Assembly: GCA_037951105.1 (NCBI GenBank)
Contig: JBAMJV010003265.1
Location: 37,521 to 101,520 of the forward strand
DNA length: 64,000 bases
DNA from: Echinarachnius parma
Lineage: Eukaryota > Echinodermata > Echinoidea > Clypeasteroida > Echinarachniidae
Reading direction: 5' to 3'
Part shown: positions 1 through 13,095 of the stretch, piece by piece
Layout: the number at the start of each line of letters is the position of its first letter
How positions within the stretch are numbered: position 1 is the first letter of the stretch
Notes under the pieces: generated by a model
Databases searched by the model: none
What the model was told of the DNA's origin: nothing
The model's input: the letters and a program-made list of their open reading frames with translations, nothing else
Program-made: the position numbers and the translations under genes

Positions 1-2313
1 CCAAATTTGTTCACAATAACTTGGAGTCTGCCCACCACTGCCACCGTCCCCTTCCCCCGCACAGGTACGCCACAGTTCACGGTCCATATTTTTGATATCG
101 TAACTTAAATTGTCTATATAACCCGGGTTAATTTGTCCGTGGATATTAAACTGTATAGTCTTTGGTTCGATTATTACCATGAACTTCGTGCTAATTTGAG
201 ATTAATCTAACGTTCGAGAAAATCTAAATGCACTACAGCTTATCTCGAAATGCTAGCTATAATGACTCTTTGAAATATCACAATGTTATATAACAATTGA
301 ACAATCACTTTTGTATCTTTATTAAACGGGTACTACAGTTGTGGCAAGGCTGAGCTGTAGTAACCAAAACCTGCTCAATAACATGCCAACCCTACAGTTA
401 TAACTCCACCATGCTCGAAATGTAAATCAAATTACGAACAACTAAGTAAAAAGCCTGTAATCATTTAAAAGGAGCCATCCAATCACAAGATGGCCCTTTC
501 TAAAAAAAAACATTTGTTTCATCCATTTTTCACACAAAATTATGCAGGTGATGTTTTGTTGAAATAATGATTAAATAGAGAGATCATCAACAACTATTTA
601 AAAACCTCTTTTGAAATTTGTTGAACAAGTGTAAGCAATATTTTAGCCGTTTTTGAACCGATTTTGAATAAAAAAGTTTATTCTGACATGAAAATTGTAT
701 GGTCTTCCAGATGTTACACTCAGTATACACCTCTATACCAAAACTGAACTAGCCCTTTATATTTGCGATTTATACAGCATACGACAAATCCATTGAAGCA
801 AATAATAAAACGATCATCATTTTAAATACTTACTATACTTACATACTGTGAACATGTGATATGTCTGCGTTGTTTAGCTACGTGTATCATAACAATAATT
901 TGATACAAATATTAATGAAGACATCAATTAATGCATTTATATGCAGCCTTATCAAAATGAATATATACAATTATGATGCTGTGCAAATACATTTTGTTGG
1001 TTATTTGCGCTGCATAAGGAAAATGGTTAAATATACATATCCAATTACAATTATTCATAAAAAACTTACTCAAAATAATTTGTATTCATATATTCAAACA
1101 CCTAGTCCATACTCATGTTTTCCAAATACTCATACGAGCATTAACTTACACATTTACAATACGCAATAAAGACAAGTTATTATGTGCAACTATTCTGTAA
1201 GGAATTCGATGTGTTAGTATGTTCTGGGCTACGCGTATCATACAAAGCTGTTCTTCTTCTTATTTGTTCAAGTTATAACCTTTTTGCGAAAAGCAAGCAG
1301 CAAACCTCAGTTAAATCGATTTGGACAATGTGTCCCTTTAAACTATGTTGCCAACATATCTAAGCTGTGACATGTGATACAGCTAACCGTTCCATGCCAA
1401 TGCATTTTTCAGTAATGTCATTGGGATTAGGACTTTGTAGTAGTGTATTTAAGTAATCCTGTGTGTCATTTTGGTTAATTTTTATGGACATATTTTTAAG
1501 ATACGACCAAGTGAAAAATTATTTCTTTTGGGGTCCAGTGTATTACAATGGAAGTATGTATTTTTGTTAACATGGTACCATAATTGTTAGCGTGTTTCTT
1601 AGTTGTACGTACATGTACGTACAATGTATACATATTAATGAACTCATACCTCTATAATACAGTAGTCTTTCTTGTAATTCTCATTTTGCATAAATACACA
1701 ATGTCCATTAACAAGCTACATTGTTTGCTACAATTTTCTCCATTAACATCACAAATGTCTGTATTCACAACAATGCATCCATCAATTTGACACTGTGTTA
1801 ATTCCTCTACAACTAACATTTCAACCCAATTATATGTCAATAACTCGTTTTGATGTTGCTGGTGTATTGATGATGTAAATTTCTAAATGATTGCGCTCGC
1901 TATCGTATATGATATGCCTTTGCCCGAAATTAACATGACACTGCTCGCATGAAACATGATTTTGTCCGAATTTCAGTTGCGATTTGCAAGAAATATGGCC
2001 GTTTAATACATTACTGGGAGGGCTGCAGCTGCAGCCCCATCCCCATCCTCCCCCCACGTCTCAAACGCATATGCAGAAATGTTCAGGTGAGGATCTAGTA
2101 GAGCTGATGTCACAATCGCAGTACAGCTATATCCTCATAATTATCTAGTTGTTGTTTTTTGGTATTCCTGTCCGACCTTTTGTGGTGGAAGGTTGGGAAA
2201 TGGGAAGAGAATGATCATTCATCTCGCATCAACGATATGTGTGACAAAGTGAATCACATGCAAACTCTTCTGAACCCTCATGATTGTGAGGAGTAAGGAG
2301 CACGCTTTTTTTC
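1..2313. other. Noncoding, downstream of gene A
   Basis: No gene is supported. The open frames here are short, AT-rich and show no domain or codon signal. Positions about 340-420 hold an inverted fragment of the dispersed repeat whose fuller copies lie at 2886-3449 and 17169-18005; the shared part reads accaaaacctgc followed by ttataactccaccatgctcgaaa-like sequence. The 3' UTR and polyadenylation site of gene A should fall in this stretch, but I could not pick a site with confidence. Confidence 0.5.
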
Positions 2314-2792
2314 TTAGGCACGGGTCTCCATTTCGCTTGGAGCTTCGTAAATATGGTGTTCCAGGTCGTCAGGGTCATCGGGACGGCGGCTGCTTCCTTC
2401 AAGAATCGTACAGGTGGCGAGATTCACGGATACCTTTGAAGACATCTGAGCCTCCTTCACAAACTCCTTCTCTTCCGTTAGTGGGAAGAGGTACACCGAT
2501 TCATCATAGACTCTTACCGGATCTGAAACTGGGGCTTTAGAATTTGATTTTAGGTTTTTCGATTCTTCATTTGCTGGAGACAGCCATTCAAACATAGGCA
2601 TGTATGTTGGTTGTTCGCTATCTCCTTCTGGGTGATCTGTGATTGTATGGTTACCTACCCTCTGATTCAAATCATGTAGATGCCTTTGTCGCTTCAGATG
2701 AGCCCATCGGATGCATATCAATAGAAGTATAATAGTTGCAACAGAGAGCGCCGCAATAAGAATTCGGGTAGTAAGTCCAACATTGGTCGTAG
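2314..2792 (-). CDS. Gene A terminal exon: transmembrane helix and cytoplasmic tail
   Basis: Last coding exon of gene A. A polypyrimidine tract and AG precede CTACGACC; entering in phase 1 from the stalk exon it encodes a short extracellular linker, a hydrophobic helix (ILIAALSVATIILLLICI), a basic stop-transfer segment (RWAHLKRQRHLH), then an acidic, Ser/Pro-rich tail of about 120 residues ending at TAA (2314-2316). The helix and juxtamembrane region match both gene B transmembrane exons. The distal tail (PVSD, SSKVSVNLA, GSSRRPDDPDDLEHHIYEAP) matches the middle of the gene B tail. The tail has two tyrosines in YxxP context (YLFP and YEAP). Unlike gene B there is no intron between helix and tail: the frame runs straight through, and the proximal half of the gene B tail and its C-terminal repeats are absent. 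This looks like an internal deletion. A cryptic donor after the helix cannot be excluded. Confidence 0.75.
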
Positions 2793-2885
2793 CTGAAAAA
2801 AAAAACACGCAGCTCTCGAATTAACTAATCTTCCACACAAATAGGCTAGATAAGCATATGTAATATGTGTTTAAAGTTAACGTGC

Positions 2886-3449
2886 TTAAAGGGATAGTTG
2901 AGTTTTGGTTTACACAAACAACATTTTTTTTGTGAGATATCGAAAAACAGAGTGTCAAATTCGAAAGAGCATACAATTTGAATGCCATAATAAACTTTAT
3001 TTGATCAAAATCGGTTCAGAAATGGCTCAAACATCCATAAAAATAAACATTTGTAATAATTGTGGGGGCCCCACAATAATTCGATAATTTTGAACCAGCC
3101 ATTTGCAAAATTTAAAAAATGCTTCCTCTTGTCAAAAATTTCCAAAACAAGTTTTTAAAAAATGCTTGTTGATTATCTTTCTATCTAATCACTATTCTAA
3201 CAAACCATCACATGCACTATATTTAATTTAAAATGGTTGAAACAGATGAGTGTTTTGAGAGCGCCCCCTTGAGTTTAAAAGCTCTTTTTGAATGATAACA
3301 GCCTTTTAACTTGGTCCTTTGTAATTTTGTATTCTTTTCGAGCATGGTGGAGTTATAACTAATAGTTTGTAATGTAATGGTGCAGGTTTTGGTTACTAAA
3401 ATTCAGTTTGACAAAAACTCTCTTTACCAGAACTTAACTATCTCTTTAA
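2886..3449. mobile_element. TTAA-flanked MITE in gene A intron
   Basis: Bounded by TTAA at both ends. Inner termini are inverted: AGGGATAGTTGAGT on the left, and on the right the complement of AGAGATAGTTAAGT. It has no coding capacity. The TTAA duplication and AGGG start are those of piggyBac-type nonautonomous elements. Related sequence lies at 17169-18005 and about 340-420. Confidence 0.7.
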
Positions 3450-4130
3450 GAGGGCAAATTGTGATGTAATCTAAAAAAGAAAAGGGAAAACATATCAAAT
3501 TGCTTATAACATGTTTACTGTTGGGTCATTTGTTGGTATACCAGTAGAAACAACAAAAATGGTAATTCGCTGATCATTTAAAATCTGTTGGGACAGGTTC
3601 ATCTATTCTGAAGTTAGCCCCTCTTACTGGTCTCCCTAGTATTAAAGGTGCACAGTCCTGTACAGTGTCTTATATCTCTTATACCGTGTTGTTTGGCTAA
3701 TGGTAAGAGAAGAATAAAAGAGGGTTAGCTTTTTGTTAATTCCCCGTTAATATGACGATATCTATCATTGATAATCATTAAGCTCAAGAGCGTTAATGAA
3801 CGGTCATCAACCTCATACACGTCATACAGTAGTTCGTTGTAAAAGCTAACGCAAACTTTCGCTTTTTTTTTAACCAGGGAAACATTTTTTTTTCAATTAA
3901 ACTTTCAAAAATCATTCGGATATATCTTACAATGATTTGGGTATAGGATTGAAGTCTCAACTGTAATTTGGGGAAATATCTGACAATTTACAGATTCACC
4001 TTTAAAGTAACTTGCCCCGTTGGGATCCTCACATAGCCATTGCATGCGCTCCGTCATATCCCTGGCTTTACCAGGTTGAATAACACACTTATATAGATAA
4101 TACTAAAAACGTTTTCAGATGTATTCCTAC
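3450..4130 (-). other. Gene A intron between stalk and transmembrane exons
   Basis: No coding signal. A short stretch near 3630-3660 (actggtctccctagtattaa) is matched in the equivalent gene B intron near 48400-48420, supporting common descent of the two introns. The inverted tandem arrays present in gene B are absent here. Confidence 0.6.
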
Positions 4131-4322
4131 CACATTCTGCAGAGTTCGTTGTCCAAGCATTTGATGCGTGACTGACCATGTTGACATCGTTGCCATCATT
4201 GGATCTATTCGGGTGGTCATTGGATGAGATGGTCATACCTTGGTTTGACGACGAAAGGGTTGCTAAGTTGGAAGCATCTGTGTATGATTCAAACGTTATT
4301 CTGGTAGTGGACACGCGTTCCT
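4131..4322 (-). CDS. Gene A stalk exon, Ser/Thr/Asn-rich
   Basis: A 192-bp (64-codon) phase 1-1 exon. The acceptor ends in tttag before AGGAACGCG; the donor is TCTG/GTAGG-like (here TGTG/GTAGGAAT). It starts EERVSTT and ends AWTTNSAECG. It is rich in Ser, Thr, Asn and Asp, has no hydrophobic core, and lies between the last HYR exon and the transmembrane exon. It is therefore read as a flexible, probably O-glycosylated membrane-proximal stalk. It is homologous to the 279-bp gene B stalk exon, which has an additional Ser/Thr-rich segment in its middle. A single cysteine is present near the C-terminal end. Confidence 0.75.
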
Positions 4323-5493
4323 CTAAAATGACAACATATAAAATCAAGAATAAAGAACATTGAAGAAATTCAGTAGCAGGGTTGGCATGTGCAGGAAGTG
4401 ATGTATGGTTTGGTTAAATATGTAATTTAGGGATGCGATATGTCCTCTGACTTTTGCGTGTCAATGTCACTTTAAATTATTGCTTCATGGCCGAGTAATA
4501 AGCAACAATTCTAAGTGATATTCCTTAACTCATGAAATTTACTTTGTATGGTAGTTGAACAACGCAGACATATCAAATTCCTTACAGTATGTACTTGCAC
4601 TTAGTAATATTTCTGTATCGTTCTACTATTCACGATAAGTGTTCATTTGGACGTATTGTAAGTATAAGTTGATATCGTATTAATATTTACTTTAGTGGTA
4701 AATAAGATATTGCCTAGGTATACAGATTCAAACAGATAAATTTGAAATGATTATGAGTAACTTGTTTTGCCTGTTTTGGAGCACTATAAAAGCCGAAGTT
4801 AGCTCACTTTTGTTTTGGAGAATGTTTTATCAATTGCGAATTAATTATTATGATTATTATAATTATTATATAAGTTCGGCAACATATTTACACTTAACGG
4901 ATGGGGTCCATCCTACAGGATTGTGAACTGCATAACTCAATTTGGCGATAATTTTACGTAACCCCCTTATCGCTCTCACCAAAGTGTTAATGAAACGTGT
5001 ACATAAGCAATGTAATTAATAATTATTGTAATGTTCTAGTTTAGTCTCTAGCTGTTATATGAATATAACTTGATAATGTTTGTTTACCTGTTTCGCTTAA
5101 TGCTTTAAGAACTAACGAGGATAAAGACCTAATTACAAGTACTCGCTTAATATCTTGTATTTCACACTTGTTATTTTCAAAACTAAATTGTAATGATGCG
5201 GTCACAGAATGTATCTTTATCTAGTTTCACTGGATATTATGTTACATGAAGATATTAAAAAATGGCATAAGTGCACCAATGCACGACCGACCAGTCTATA
5301 GACTACGTCAATATTTTGTCTTGAAGGGGATATCATGTTACATGATGTCTGAAAATAACACATACGTGCAGCAATTAACGACGGACCAATCGAAAAGTCA
5401 ATTTTGTCTTCGGCAAGATAGAATGCTGCATGAGATATGAAAGTAGGACATACAGTGCATCAATCAATGACTGACACATCGGGAAGTCAAGGT

Positions 5494-5905
5494 TTAAAGG
5501 GGACCACCAGGCAAAGAACAACACATACTTATATGCTTTGGTACCGTTTTGTGATATCAAATAGATACCCACATTTTGCAAAGGGTTGTGTAATTCATAA
5601 ACAAAGCAATTAATTTCCACCACTTACGGAACCACTACTATTTCTTGGTTCCTTACGGGCCAAACATTTGCGAGTGCGCCAATGCTATTCACGCGTACGT
5701 TTGGAGACAATATAATCCCGAGCGATTCGTTCGCTCTGCACACAGTAGTCTCGTAAATACAGACCAATGAACGCATGCTTTAGCATGGTGATGCGTTTTC
5801 CAATTATATATTTTTATTCTGGCCAAATATTTTTGTGAACTGGAATACTAAAGATGTTACCTTTCATTTATAAGGATATTATTTGTGGGTTGTGGTACCC
5901 TTTAA
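5494..5905. mobile_element. TTAA-flanked MITE, family with copy at 45.2 kb
   Basis: TTAA at 5494-5497 and 5902-5905. Termini AGGGGACCACC and the complement of AGGGTACCACA are inverted. The internal sequence is closely similar, in the same orientation, to 45245-45668. Nonautonomous, with no coding capacity. Confidence 0.75.
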
Positions 5906-6437
5906 TTTGCAGAGCTGTATAAGTTGCATTATAGATTATCACTTCCCCTTTAGAGATAATACAGTTAGATATGAATATAGGACATAAGTGCATCATTTAA
6001 TGACTGACACATCGGGCAGTCAAGATTTAATTTGCAGAGCTGTATAAGTTGAATTATAAATTACCACTTCCCCTTCATAGATAGTACAGTTTCATTGAGA
6101 TGCCGCTTAAAACAATATTTGTGATGTAAACAAAAACTATATATTTTAATAGGCGTATCAATTCCAACACAGAATAATTTTTCTTTGATCGATATAGGTT
6201 CAGACACGTCTTAAATATGCTCAGGTTTCTTGTTTTAACATTTGATCATTTGCAACATATTAGTTTGTAATGATAACGCAAAAGTTTGAGTTAATAAAAT
6301 TAGGTTTGACCATAACTGTACTATCCCGTTTACGTTTTAATAGTCAATTATAAAACAAACAAAACAAAATGAACAAAACATTGGTGTGTGGATGCCTTTC
6401 AACAAATTATATTGTGCGAGACGAGTATGTGCACATG

Positions 6438-6552
6438 TATGTACGTGGGTGTGCGTGTGTGTGTGTTTGTAGGTATGTCTATGTGTGTGAGAGAAAGATA
6501 GAGAGAGAGAGAAGGTGTGTGCTCGTGTGTGGGTGTTTGTGAGTGCGAGGCT
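6438..6552. repeat. Imperfect TG/GTGAG microsatellite
   Basis: Runs of gtgtgtgtg interrupted by gtatgtc and gagagagaga. Simple-sequence DNA in a gene A intron. Confidence 0.8.
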
Positions 6553-9500
6553 ATGTGTGTATTCAGTCTATATAATATTTGTTTAAATTCCCGTTATATT
6601 GGTTATCAAGATTGACCTGAAAAAAGAATGGGTGGGAGTTTATTTCACATGTTATACATCCAGAACATGACTACGTCACTGGGCAAGTAAAAGGACAAAT
6701 TGAAGGTATCGATAGCAAAAAACGATCAATACCTTTTTTTTAAGAAACTCAATTTTAGGCAATTATTTGTTGTCTTTAAATACAACATTCAGTAGCCATG
6801 TTTAGTTAACAAGTTAGGTAGGCTGTAAAGCAACTAACTCTTTAACTTTGGCGTATGCTCAGTTCTTTTTAAAAGTGTTTATTCAAAGAAAAAGCAACAT
6901 AAGCCAAGTTTCATCTTTCCAAAAAGTTCAAATCATACAGAAAATGAAAATATCACTTTCCAAGTACTCGCACATCCAAAAATTAAAACAAAAATGAAAA
7001 TACTAAACGCTGCTTCAAAACCACAATCCAGCTACGAGCGGGGTCCGATAGCTGGGTGTGTTGTACTGACGTAGAGCAAGGGGTTATCCAATCAGAAGCC
7101 TCGGTTTCTACCACATTATATACCGGATTTATACCCCTTTATACCGGGGATTCCGTGGTTGTTTAAACTATTTTCTATACAATTATGGTGGTTTAAACTG
7201 TTTGAACTAATAAAACAACAGTTTATATTCGTTGTAAAGTTATTCTTGTATTCATTAATGTGTCTGATAAAGTACAAATAGGTAAATAAATCACCTAGTC
7301 TGCGAGTTGAATCCCCGTTGAATCATACTCGCCGGCAGTATGCATGATACGCGGAGAGCCTCGACCGTGCGCGTATGCGGTGGACAATGCATGCAATAGC
7401 GGCTGGTGCAGTGTATACATGTAGCTCGCTTCAATTCAGCTCGCGTAAAGTGCACTATTATCAGCTGTTTTTGCAGGTAATTGTTCTCGTTTTTTGTTTT
7501 AAAAGCCCTACAAACATGTAAGTAAAATAAGAGATAGTCTAGAATAGGTGTGATCGTAATAATCTTGCATTTTCGTTCATTTTCGGAGCATTTTAAAAGT
7601 GCAATTACTTACAAGGCAGTCATGGCAGTTGGCGTGCAGCTAGCTAGGTATAGCTATAGAGCACAGCCTGTCTCGCGGAGCGGTGCCGCTGAAACTCTAG
7701 TGCGTGTTCGTATCATTCAACTGACGGGCATTTCTTTTTTCGAGGCACGTTCAATTTGCGTCTCTCAATTTGTCAAACAAATCTCTAATTTTGGGACAAT
7801 AACCACTCATACGGTAAAATATCTACTTTCACACTAACATTGGGCAATTCTAGATTTTTGTTTCTTCATTTCCGATGTTGCAAAACAAGCGAGCGATGGA
7901 CGTTGTAAACAAAATAATGCACGCAAACTGATGTATACCGCGATATAGCAGAGAATTCACCCCCTCGTCACACGTCATCGACCTAAGCGGCGAGATCGCG
8001 GGTGAATTTGGGCCTGGTTTGGAGGGTGAATTTTTCTCATTTTCAATTTCGATTTAAAAATATTTTTAAAAATAAAAAAAATCTGAATTTCTCGAGGCTT
8101 GTTAAGTACAAGATTACCTTCACAATCATACCAAATTCGACTCAATTTATAAGCAATGAGCGAACCGTTTAACGGAGAAATATACATTTCTGTTTTGTCT
8201 TTATTGCATGCCGATATTGCGCCGGTATCATGCATGGAGAAATGACAAAATTACAATGCGCGCTTTGGGCAGCAATAAGGACAAAGCGCATTTTGTCCCT
8301 TTTGCTGCAATATCATAGCGCACGAGGTTCGCGTTCAGTCGTGTATACAAAACATGCAAAAGAGTCATTTCGTCGCCGCTTCAATTAAATTGGTTAAAGT
8401 TGTGGCCTTACCTATGTTCAGATATTGTAACCAATGCTTTGTTGCCTTTTCTTTAGCCCAAATACATTTGTTATTTTCTCAAAAAGTAGGGCATATATGG
8501 AGATTCTAAATATATCATCAAATAGGTATTAAGCTCCTAACAGGCCAAGCTCAAATTTGTGTGAGTTACAATACATACAAATGCCATAGTGCATTAAAAT
8601 TCCTGGCACGTTAACAGTTAAGTACTCTATCTGAAAATGAAATAAAAACAAAATCGATCGTTAACGATAATATGGGCCATTTTGCATTATTACGTGCCCA
8701 GCGACGATTACATGAAATAGAATAGAAATATCGATGATCTAGAGGAAAAATACGCTATACGGAGGATATAGTTCACATTTTCTGTGCGGATATAAGCATT
8801 TATGGTAATCCAATAACCCGCTTGCCCTCTCTATGTGGGGTCTTCTACAAATATATTACAATTAACATGATTAAGGGATGTTGTCCCTTGACATTCTCTA
8901 TGTGAAAGTTGGTAATGAAGACTTCTTCGATTTTATGTACAGTCTTGCGCACCTTTCGATACCACATTTGCGCGCGTCACGATAGTGTCACGTTAAACAA
9001 TGGGTTGGGAGCTCCCGCGCCAAATATGGTCAACATGAGTAATCACCCTCTACCCTCTGTGTGTGTGTCCATAGGTAAAACTAACTATGTTGAGCACCCC
9101 CACCGTAAAATCTTGAACATGCCCCCTCGTCCAATAATGATTAACATTATATACCACCCCTTCCCCCGAATACATGTTCACGTTTTACAATTCAACGAGA
9201 GTTAAGCAAAATGTTAAAATACAATGAAATGAGTACTACCTTTTCATATCCGGGACGATTTTTTGCAAAAACACGAATATATTCATCCCATGGCCCTACC
9301 CCTTTTTTGCAAAATTGTGAAAGATCATGCATACACACGGGCAGTGTGTCAGGCGAATTAGATGCTACTGTGTCCTCTTGTGGGCGCATATCCCCAATGA
9401 TTGCGATGCATTGCTCTCTTTTATCATAGGTATATATCCATAAGCCGTGTACAAGTAAGTGCAATGAGTAAGTGAATACTACTTTGAATTTTCGCTCACT

Positions 9501-10158
9501 TCTCAGCCAAATAACATCCAATTAACATGTATTGTTTACGCATTTCATTCAGGCGTATAAGATTACACCAATACGCATTAAAATAACCACGCATCACTTT
9601 TTGCACTTTTCAATAAAGTTAGTAGCTCCCTTTAAGGTGATTTTTTTTTTTTTTTTGCGTACAATTTTGGAAAAGTTTAACATATTATCTTCGGATATAA
9701 TTAGCGGTAACTAGTGCAATACGTATGCGGAATCAGATGTCCTAACCAAGACCTTGTACAAGACTCTACGTCAGAGCCAGCTGGTTTTAAACTCCTCTAA
9801 AATGCAATGATAAGCTCTGAATACGGTACAGACACTTTTTGCAAGGTCAGGATATCATCTTAAAGGATGACAAATTAAAAATAGATATGCATTTGATTGC
9901 AGGAATCCAGACCAGACAGTGCAGCATGTGAAACATTGTTGTATTCTACAATGCTTTCCCGATGGCTTCAAGAGGATTCATCAGACAACATATACGGCTC
10001 TGACCTGGATAACTAACTTAGACTTGACATTATAGTTAGCGCATATGAAAAAAAACAATATATGAGCGCATCTTCGGGAATACTATGATATACGAGATAT
10101 AGCTTAACTTTTAGTTCAAGTACTCGTGTTACTTCAATACGTCAGTGTTTTTTCTTAC

Positions 10159-10398
10159 CTACTACCGTGACAGCGAACGAACACGTTGCAGTAAGTCCCG
10201 ATGCATCTGTAGCGGTATAGGTCACTGTCGTTGCCCCGATGGCAAACGAGTCTCCAGGACTGTAGTCTGAAGCTAGAGTACACACCCCGGAGTTGTCGGT
10301 GGCAGTAGGCGGTGTCCATGTGATAATGACTTGGGTCCCAGAATTGGAATTATCAGTTATATCCGTTGGGCAGTCAGTTATGATCGGTGCTTGAGAAT
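10159..10398 (-). CDS. Gene A HYR exon 5 (most C-terminal)
   Basis: A 240-bp (80-codon) phase 1-1 exon between acceptor gtctag/ATTCTC and donor GTAGTAG/GTAAG. It encodes one hyalin-repeat (HYR) domain, an immunoglobulin-like beta-sandwich of extracellular adhesion proteins. Landmarks are TDCPTDI at the start, ITWTPPTATDNSG in the middle, and the C-terminal signature VTYTATDASGLTATCSF. Two cysteines (TDCP and TATC) are the usual pair. This copy has a third, unpaired one in NSGVCTL. It is the last HYR before the long intron leading to the stalk. Confidence 0.9.
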
Positions 10399-11066
10399 CT
10401 AGACACAATAAGAATTTAGGGGGTAAACTTTGAACAAGCGTTTCGAAAATTAGGATGTGTAACAGCGTTATCCGATAGCAACCCAGCATAATATGCATAA
10501 GGACTAGATCGCAAAGATGACGAAATACCAGGAAAAATTGCAGCTGTTGATGTCTTTGTTTTTCATTTGCGTAACATTGTGGAAAAAAATTACATATTCT
10601 GTTCGGCTACTTAGCGGTAACCAGTGCAATACGTATGCGGATTGAGATTCTAACCAAGAGCTTGTACAATACTCTACGTCAGAGCCAGCTGATCTTAAAC
10701 TCCCCTAAAGGCAATGATAAGCTCTGAATATGGTACGAACACTTTTTGCTAGGTCAGGCTATCATCTTCACCGTTGAAAAATTAAAAAAATAGCCCGGCA
10801 TGTGATTGCAGGAATCTAGACCAGACAATGCAGCATGTAAACAATGACTCTCTTCTACGATACTTTCCCGATGGCTTTAAGAGGATTCATCAAATAACAT
10901 ATGCGCCTCTGACCTGGATAACTAACTTAGACTTGACATTATAGTTTGCGCATATGACACAAACAAACAAATATGCACATCTTCGGGAATGCTATGATAT
11001 ACGAGAGATAGCTTAACTTTTAGTTCAAGTACTCGTGTAACTTTAATACGTCAATTTGTTTCTTAC

Positions 11067-11306
11067 CTACTACCGTGACAGCGAACGAACACGTTGCAGT
11101 AAGTCCCGAAGCATCTGTAGCGGTATAGGTCACTATCGTTTTTCCGATGGCAAACGAGTCGCCAGGACTAAAGTCTGAAGTTAGAATAGCCACCATGGAG
11201 TTGTCGGTGGCAGTAGGTGGAGTCCATGTGGTAATGACTGTGGTCCCAGAACTGGAATTCTCAGTTATATCCGTTGGGCAGTCAGTTATGATCGGTGCTT
11301 GAGAAT
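11067..11306 (-). CDS. Gene A HYR exon 4
   Basis: 240-bp phase 1-1 HYR exon. Distinctive residues are ENSSSGTTVITTW, DNSMVAILTSDFSPG and AIGKTIVTY, shared only with the adjacent HYR exon 3. The two copies and their introns are nearly identical over about 900 bp, so this pair is a recent tandem duplicate. The usual two cysteines are kept and the frame is intact. Confidence 0.9.
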
Positions 11307-11974
11307 CTAGACACAATAAGAATTTAGGGGGTAAACTTTGAACAAGCGTTTCGAAAATTAGGATGTGTAACAGCGTTATCCGATAGCAACCCAGCATAAT
11401 ATGCATAAGGACTAGATCGCAAAGATGACGAAATACCAGGAAAAATTGCAGCTGTTGATGTCTTTGTTTTTCATTTGCGTAACATTGTGGAAAAAAATTA
11501 CATATTCTGTTCGGCTACTTAGCGGTAACCAGTGCAATACGTATGCGGATTGAGATTCTAACCAAGAGCTTGTACAATACTCTACGTCAGAGCCAGCTGA
11601 TCTTAAACTCCCCTAAAGGCAATGACAAGCTCTGAATATGGTACGAACACTTTTTGCTAGGTCAGGCTATCATCTTCACCGTTGAAAAATAAAAAAAATA
11701 GCCCGGCATGTGATTGCAGGAATCTAGACCAGACAATGCAGCATGTAATCAATGACTCTCTTCTACGATACTTTCCCGATGGCTTTAAGAGGATTCATCA
11801 AATAACATATGCGCCTCTGACCTGGATAACTAACTTAGACTTGACATTATAGTTTGCGCATATGACACAAACAAACAAATATGCACATCTTCGGGAATGC
11901 TATGATATACGAGAGATAGCTTAACTTTTAGTTCAAGTACTCGTGTAACTTTAATACGTCAATTTGTTTCTTAC

Positions 11975-12214
11975 CTACTACCGTGACAGCGAACGAACAC
12001 GTTGCAGTAAGTCCCGAAGCATCTGTAGCGGTATAGGTCACTATCGTTTTTCCGATGGCAAACGAGTCGCCAGGACTAAAGTCTGAAGTTAGAATAGCCA
12101 CCATGGAGTTGTCGGTGGCAGTAGGTGGAGTCCATGTGGTAATGACTGTGGTCCCAGAACTGGAATTCTCAGTTATATCCGTTGGACAGTCAGTTATGAT
12201 CGGTGCTTGATAAT
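11975..12214 (-). CDS. Gene A HYR exon 3
   Basis: 240-bp phase 1-1 HYR exon, almost identical to exon 4. The visible protein change is DYQAP instead of DSQAP at the acceptor side. Frame, cysteine pair and splice sites are intact. Confidence 0.9.
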
Positions 12215-12855
12215 CTAGACACAATAATAATTTAGGGGGTAAACTTTGAACAAGCGTTTCGAAAATTAGGATGTGTAACAGCGTTATCCGATAGCAACCC
12301 AGCATAATATGCATAAGGACTGGATCACAAAGACGACGAAATACCAGGCAAGATGCAGCTGTTGATGTTTTTGTTTTTTTATTTGCGTAAAATTTTGGAA
12401 AAGTTTAACATATTCTCTTCGGCTACTTAGCGGTAACCAGTGCAATACGTATGCGGAATCAGATTTCCCAACCAAGAGCTGGTGCAAGACGCTACGTCAC
12501 AGCCAGCTGGTTTTAATCTCCCCTAAAGGCAACAAATAGGCTCTGAATATGGTACGAACACTTCTAGGTCAGGCTATCATCGTAACCGATGAAAAATGGA
12601 ACAAAACAAACCTGCCTGTGATTGCAGAAATCCAGACCAGACAATGGAGTATGTGGTAAATGACTGCCTTCTACAATGCTTTACCGTTCGTTTTAAGAGG
12701 ACTCATCAAAGAACATATGCGGCTCTGACCTAGATAACTTACTTAGATTTGACATTATAGTTTGCGCATATGAAACAAACAAAAGCATAATAAATTATGA
12801 GCGTATCTTTAAGTTCAAGTAATCGTGTTGGTTTAATACGTCAGTTTGTTCTTAC

Positions 12856-13095
12856 CTACTACCGTGACAGCGAACGAACACGTTGCAGTAAGTCCCGATG
12901 CATCTGTAGCGGTATAGGTCACTGTCGTTGCCCCGATGGCAAACGAGTCTCCAGGACTATAGTATGAAGCTAGAGTAAACACCCCGGAGTTGTCTGTGGC
13001 AGTAGGCGGTGTCCATGTGATAATGACTTGGGTCCCAGAATTGGAATTCTCAGTTATATCCGTTGGACAGTAAGTTATTATCGGTTCTTGAGAAT
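12856..13095 (-). CDS. Gene A HYR exon 2
   Basis: 240-bp phase 1-1 HYR exon. Differences from its neighbours include SQEPIITYCP in place of SQAPIITDCP and TLASYYSPG. The sequence from NSGTQV onward is closer to exon 5 and to gene B copies than to exons 3 and 4, suggesting mosaic ancestry. Frame and splice sites are intact. Confidence 0.9.

Larger units (their letters stand above)
4323..10158 (-). other. Long gene A intron between last HYR exon and stalk
   Basis: No exon is supported. The intron contains a TTAA MITE (5494-5905), a local duplication of about 120 bp near 5905-5970 and 6025-6095, an imperfect TG microsatellite (about 6438-6550), a CpG-bearing noncoding stretch (7.3-8.4 kb) and a poly-T run near 9640. 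The exon-less copy of the HYR intron unit occupies about 9632-10158. Open frames of 60-109 codons here have no recognisable domain. Confidence 0.55.

Noticed and set aside
861-1169. 102-codon frame on the plus strand
   Set aside because: Low-complexity AT-rich composition, Tyr/Asn/Ile-rich, no recognisable motif.
4178-4363. Plus-strand frame over the stalk exon
   Set aside because: Antisense shadow of the gene A stalk exon, which has matching splice sites and a homologue in gene B.
7550-8235. 95- and 86-codon frames in a CpG-rich patch of the gene A intron
   Set aside because: No domain, no splice context and AT-biased codon pattern; more likely repeat-derived DNA.
12284-12487. Minus-strand frame between HYR exons as an extra coding exon
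   Set aside because: It lies in the recurrent intron unit and is broken by stops or shifts in the other unit copies.
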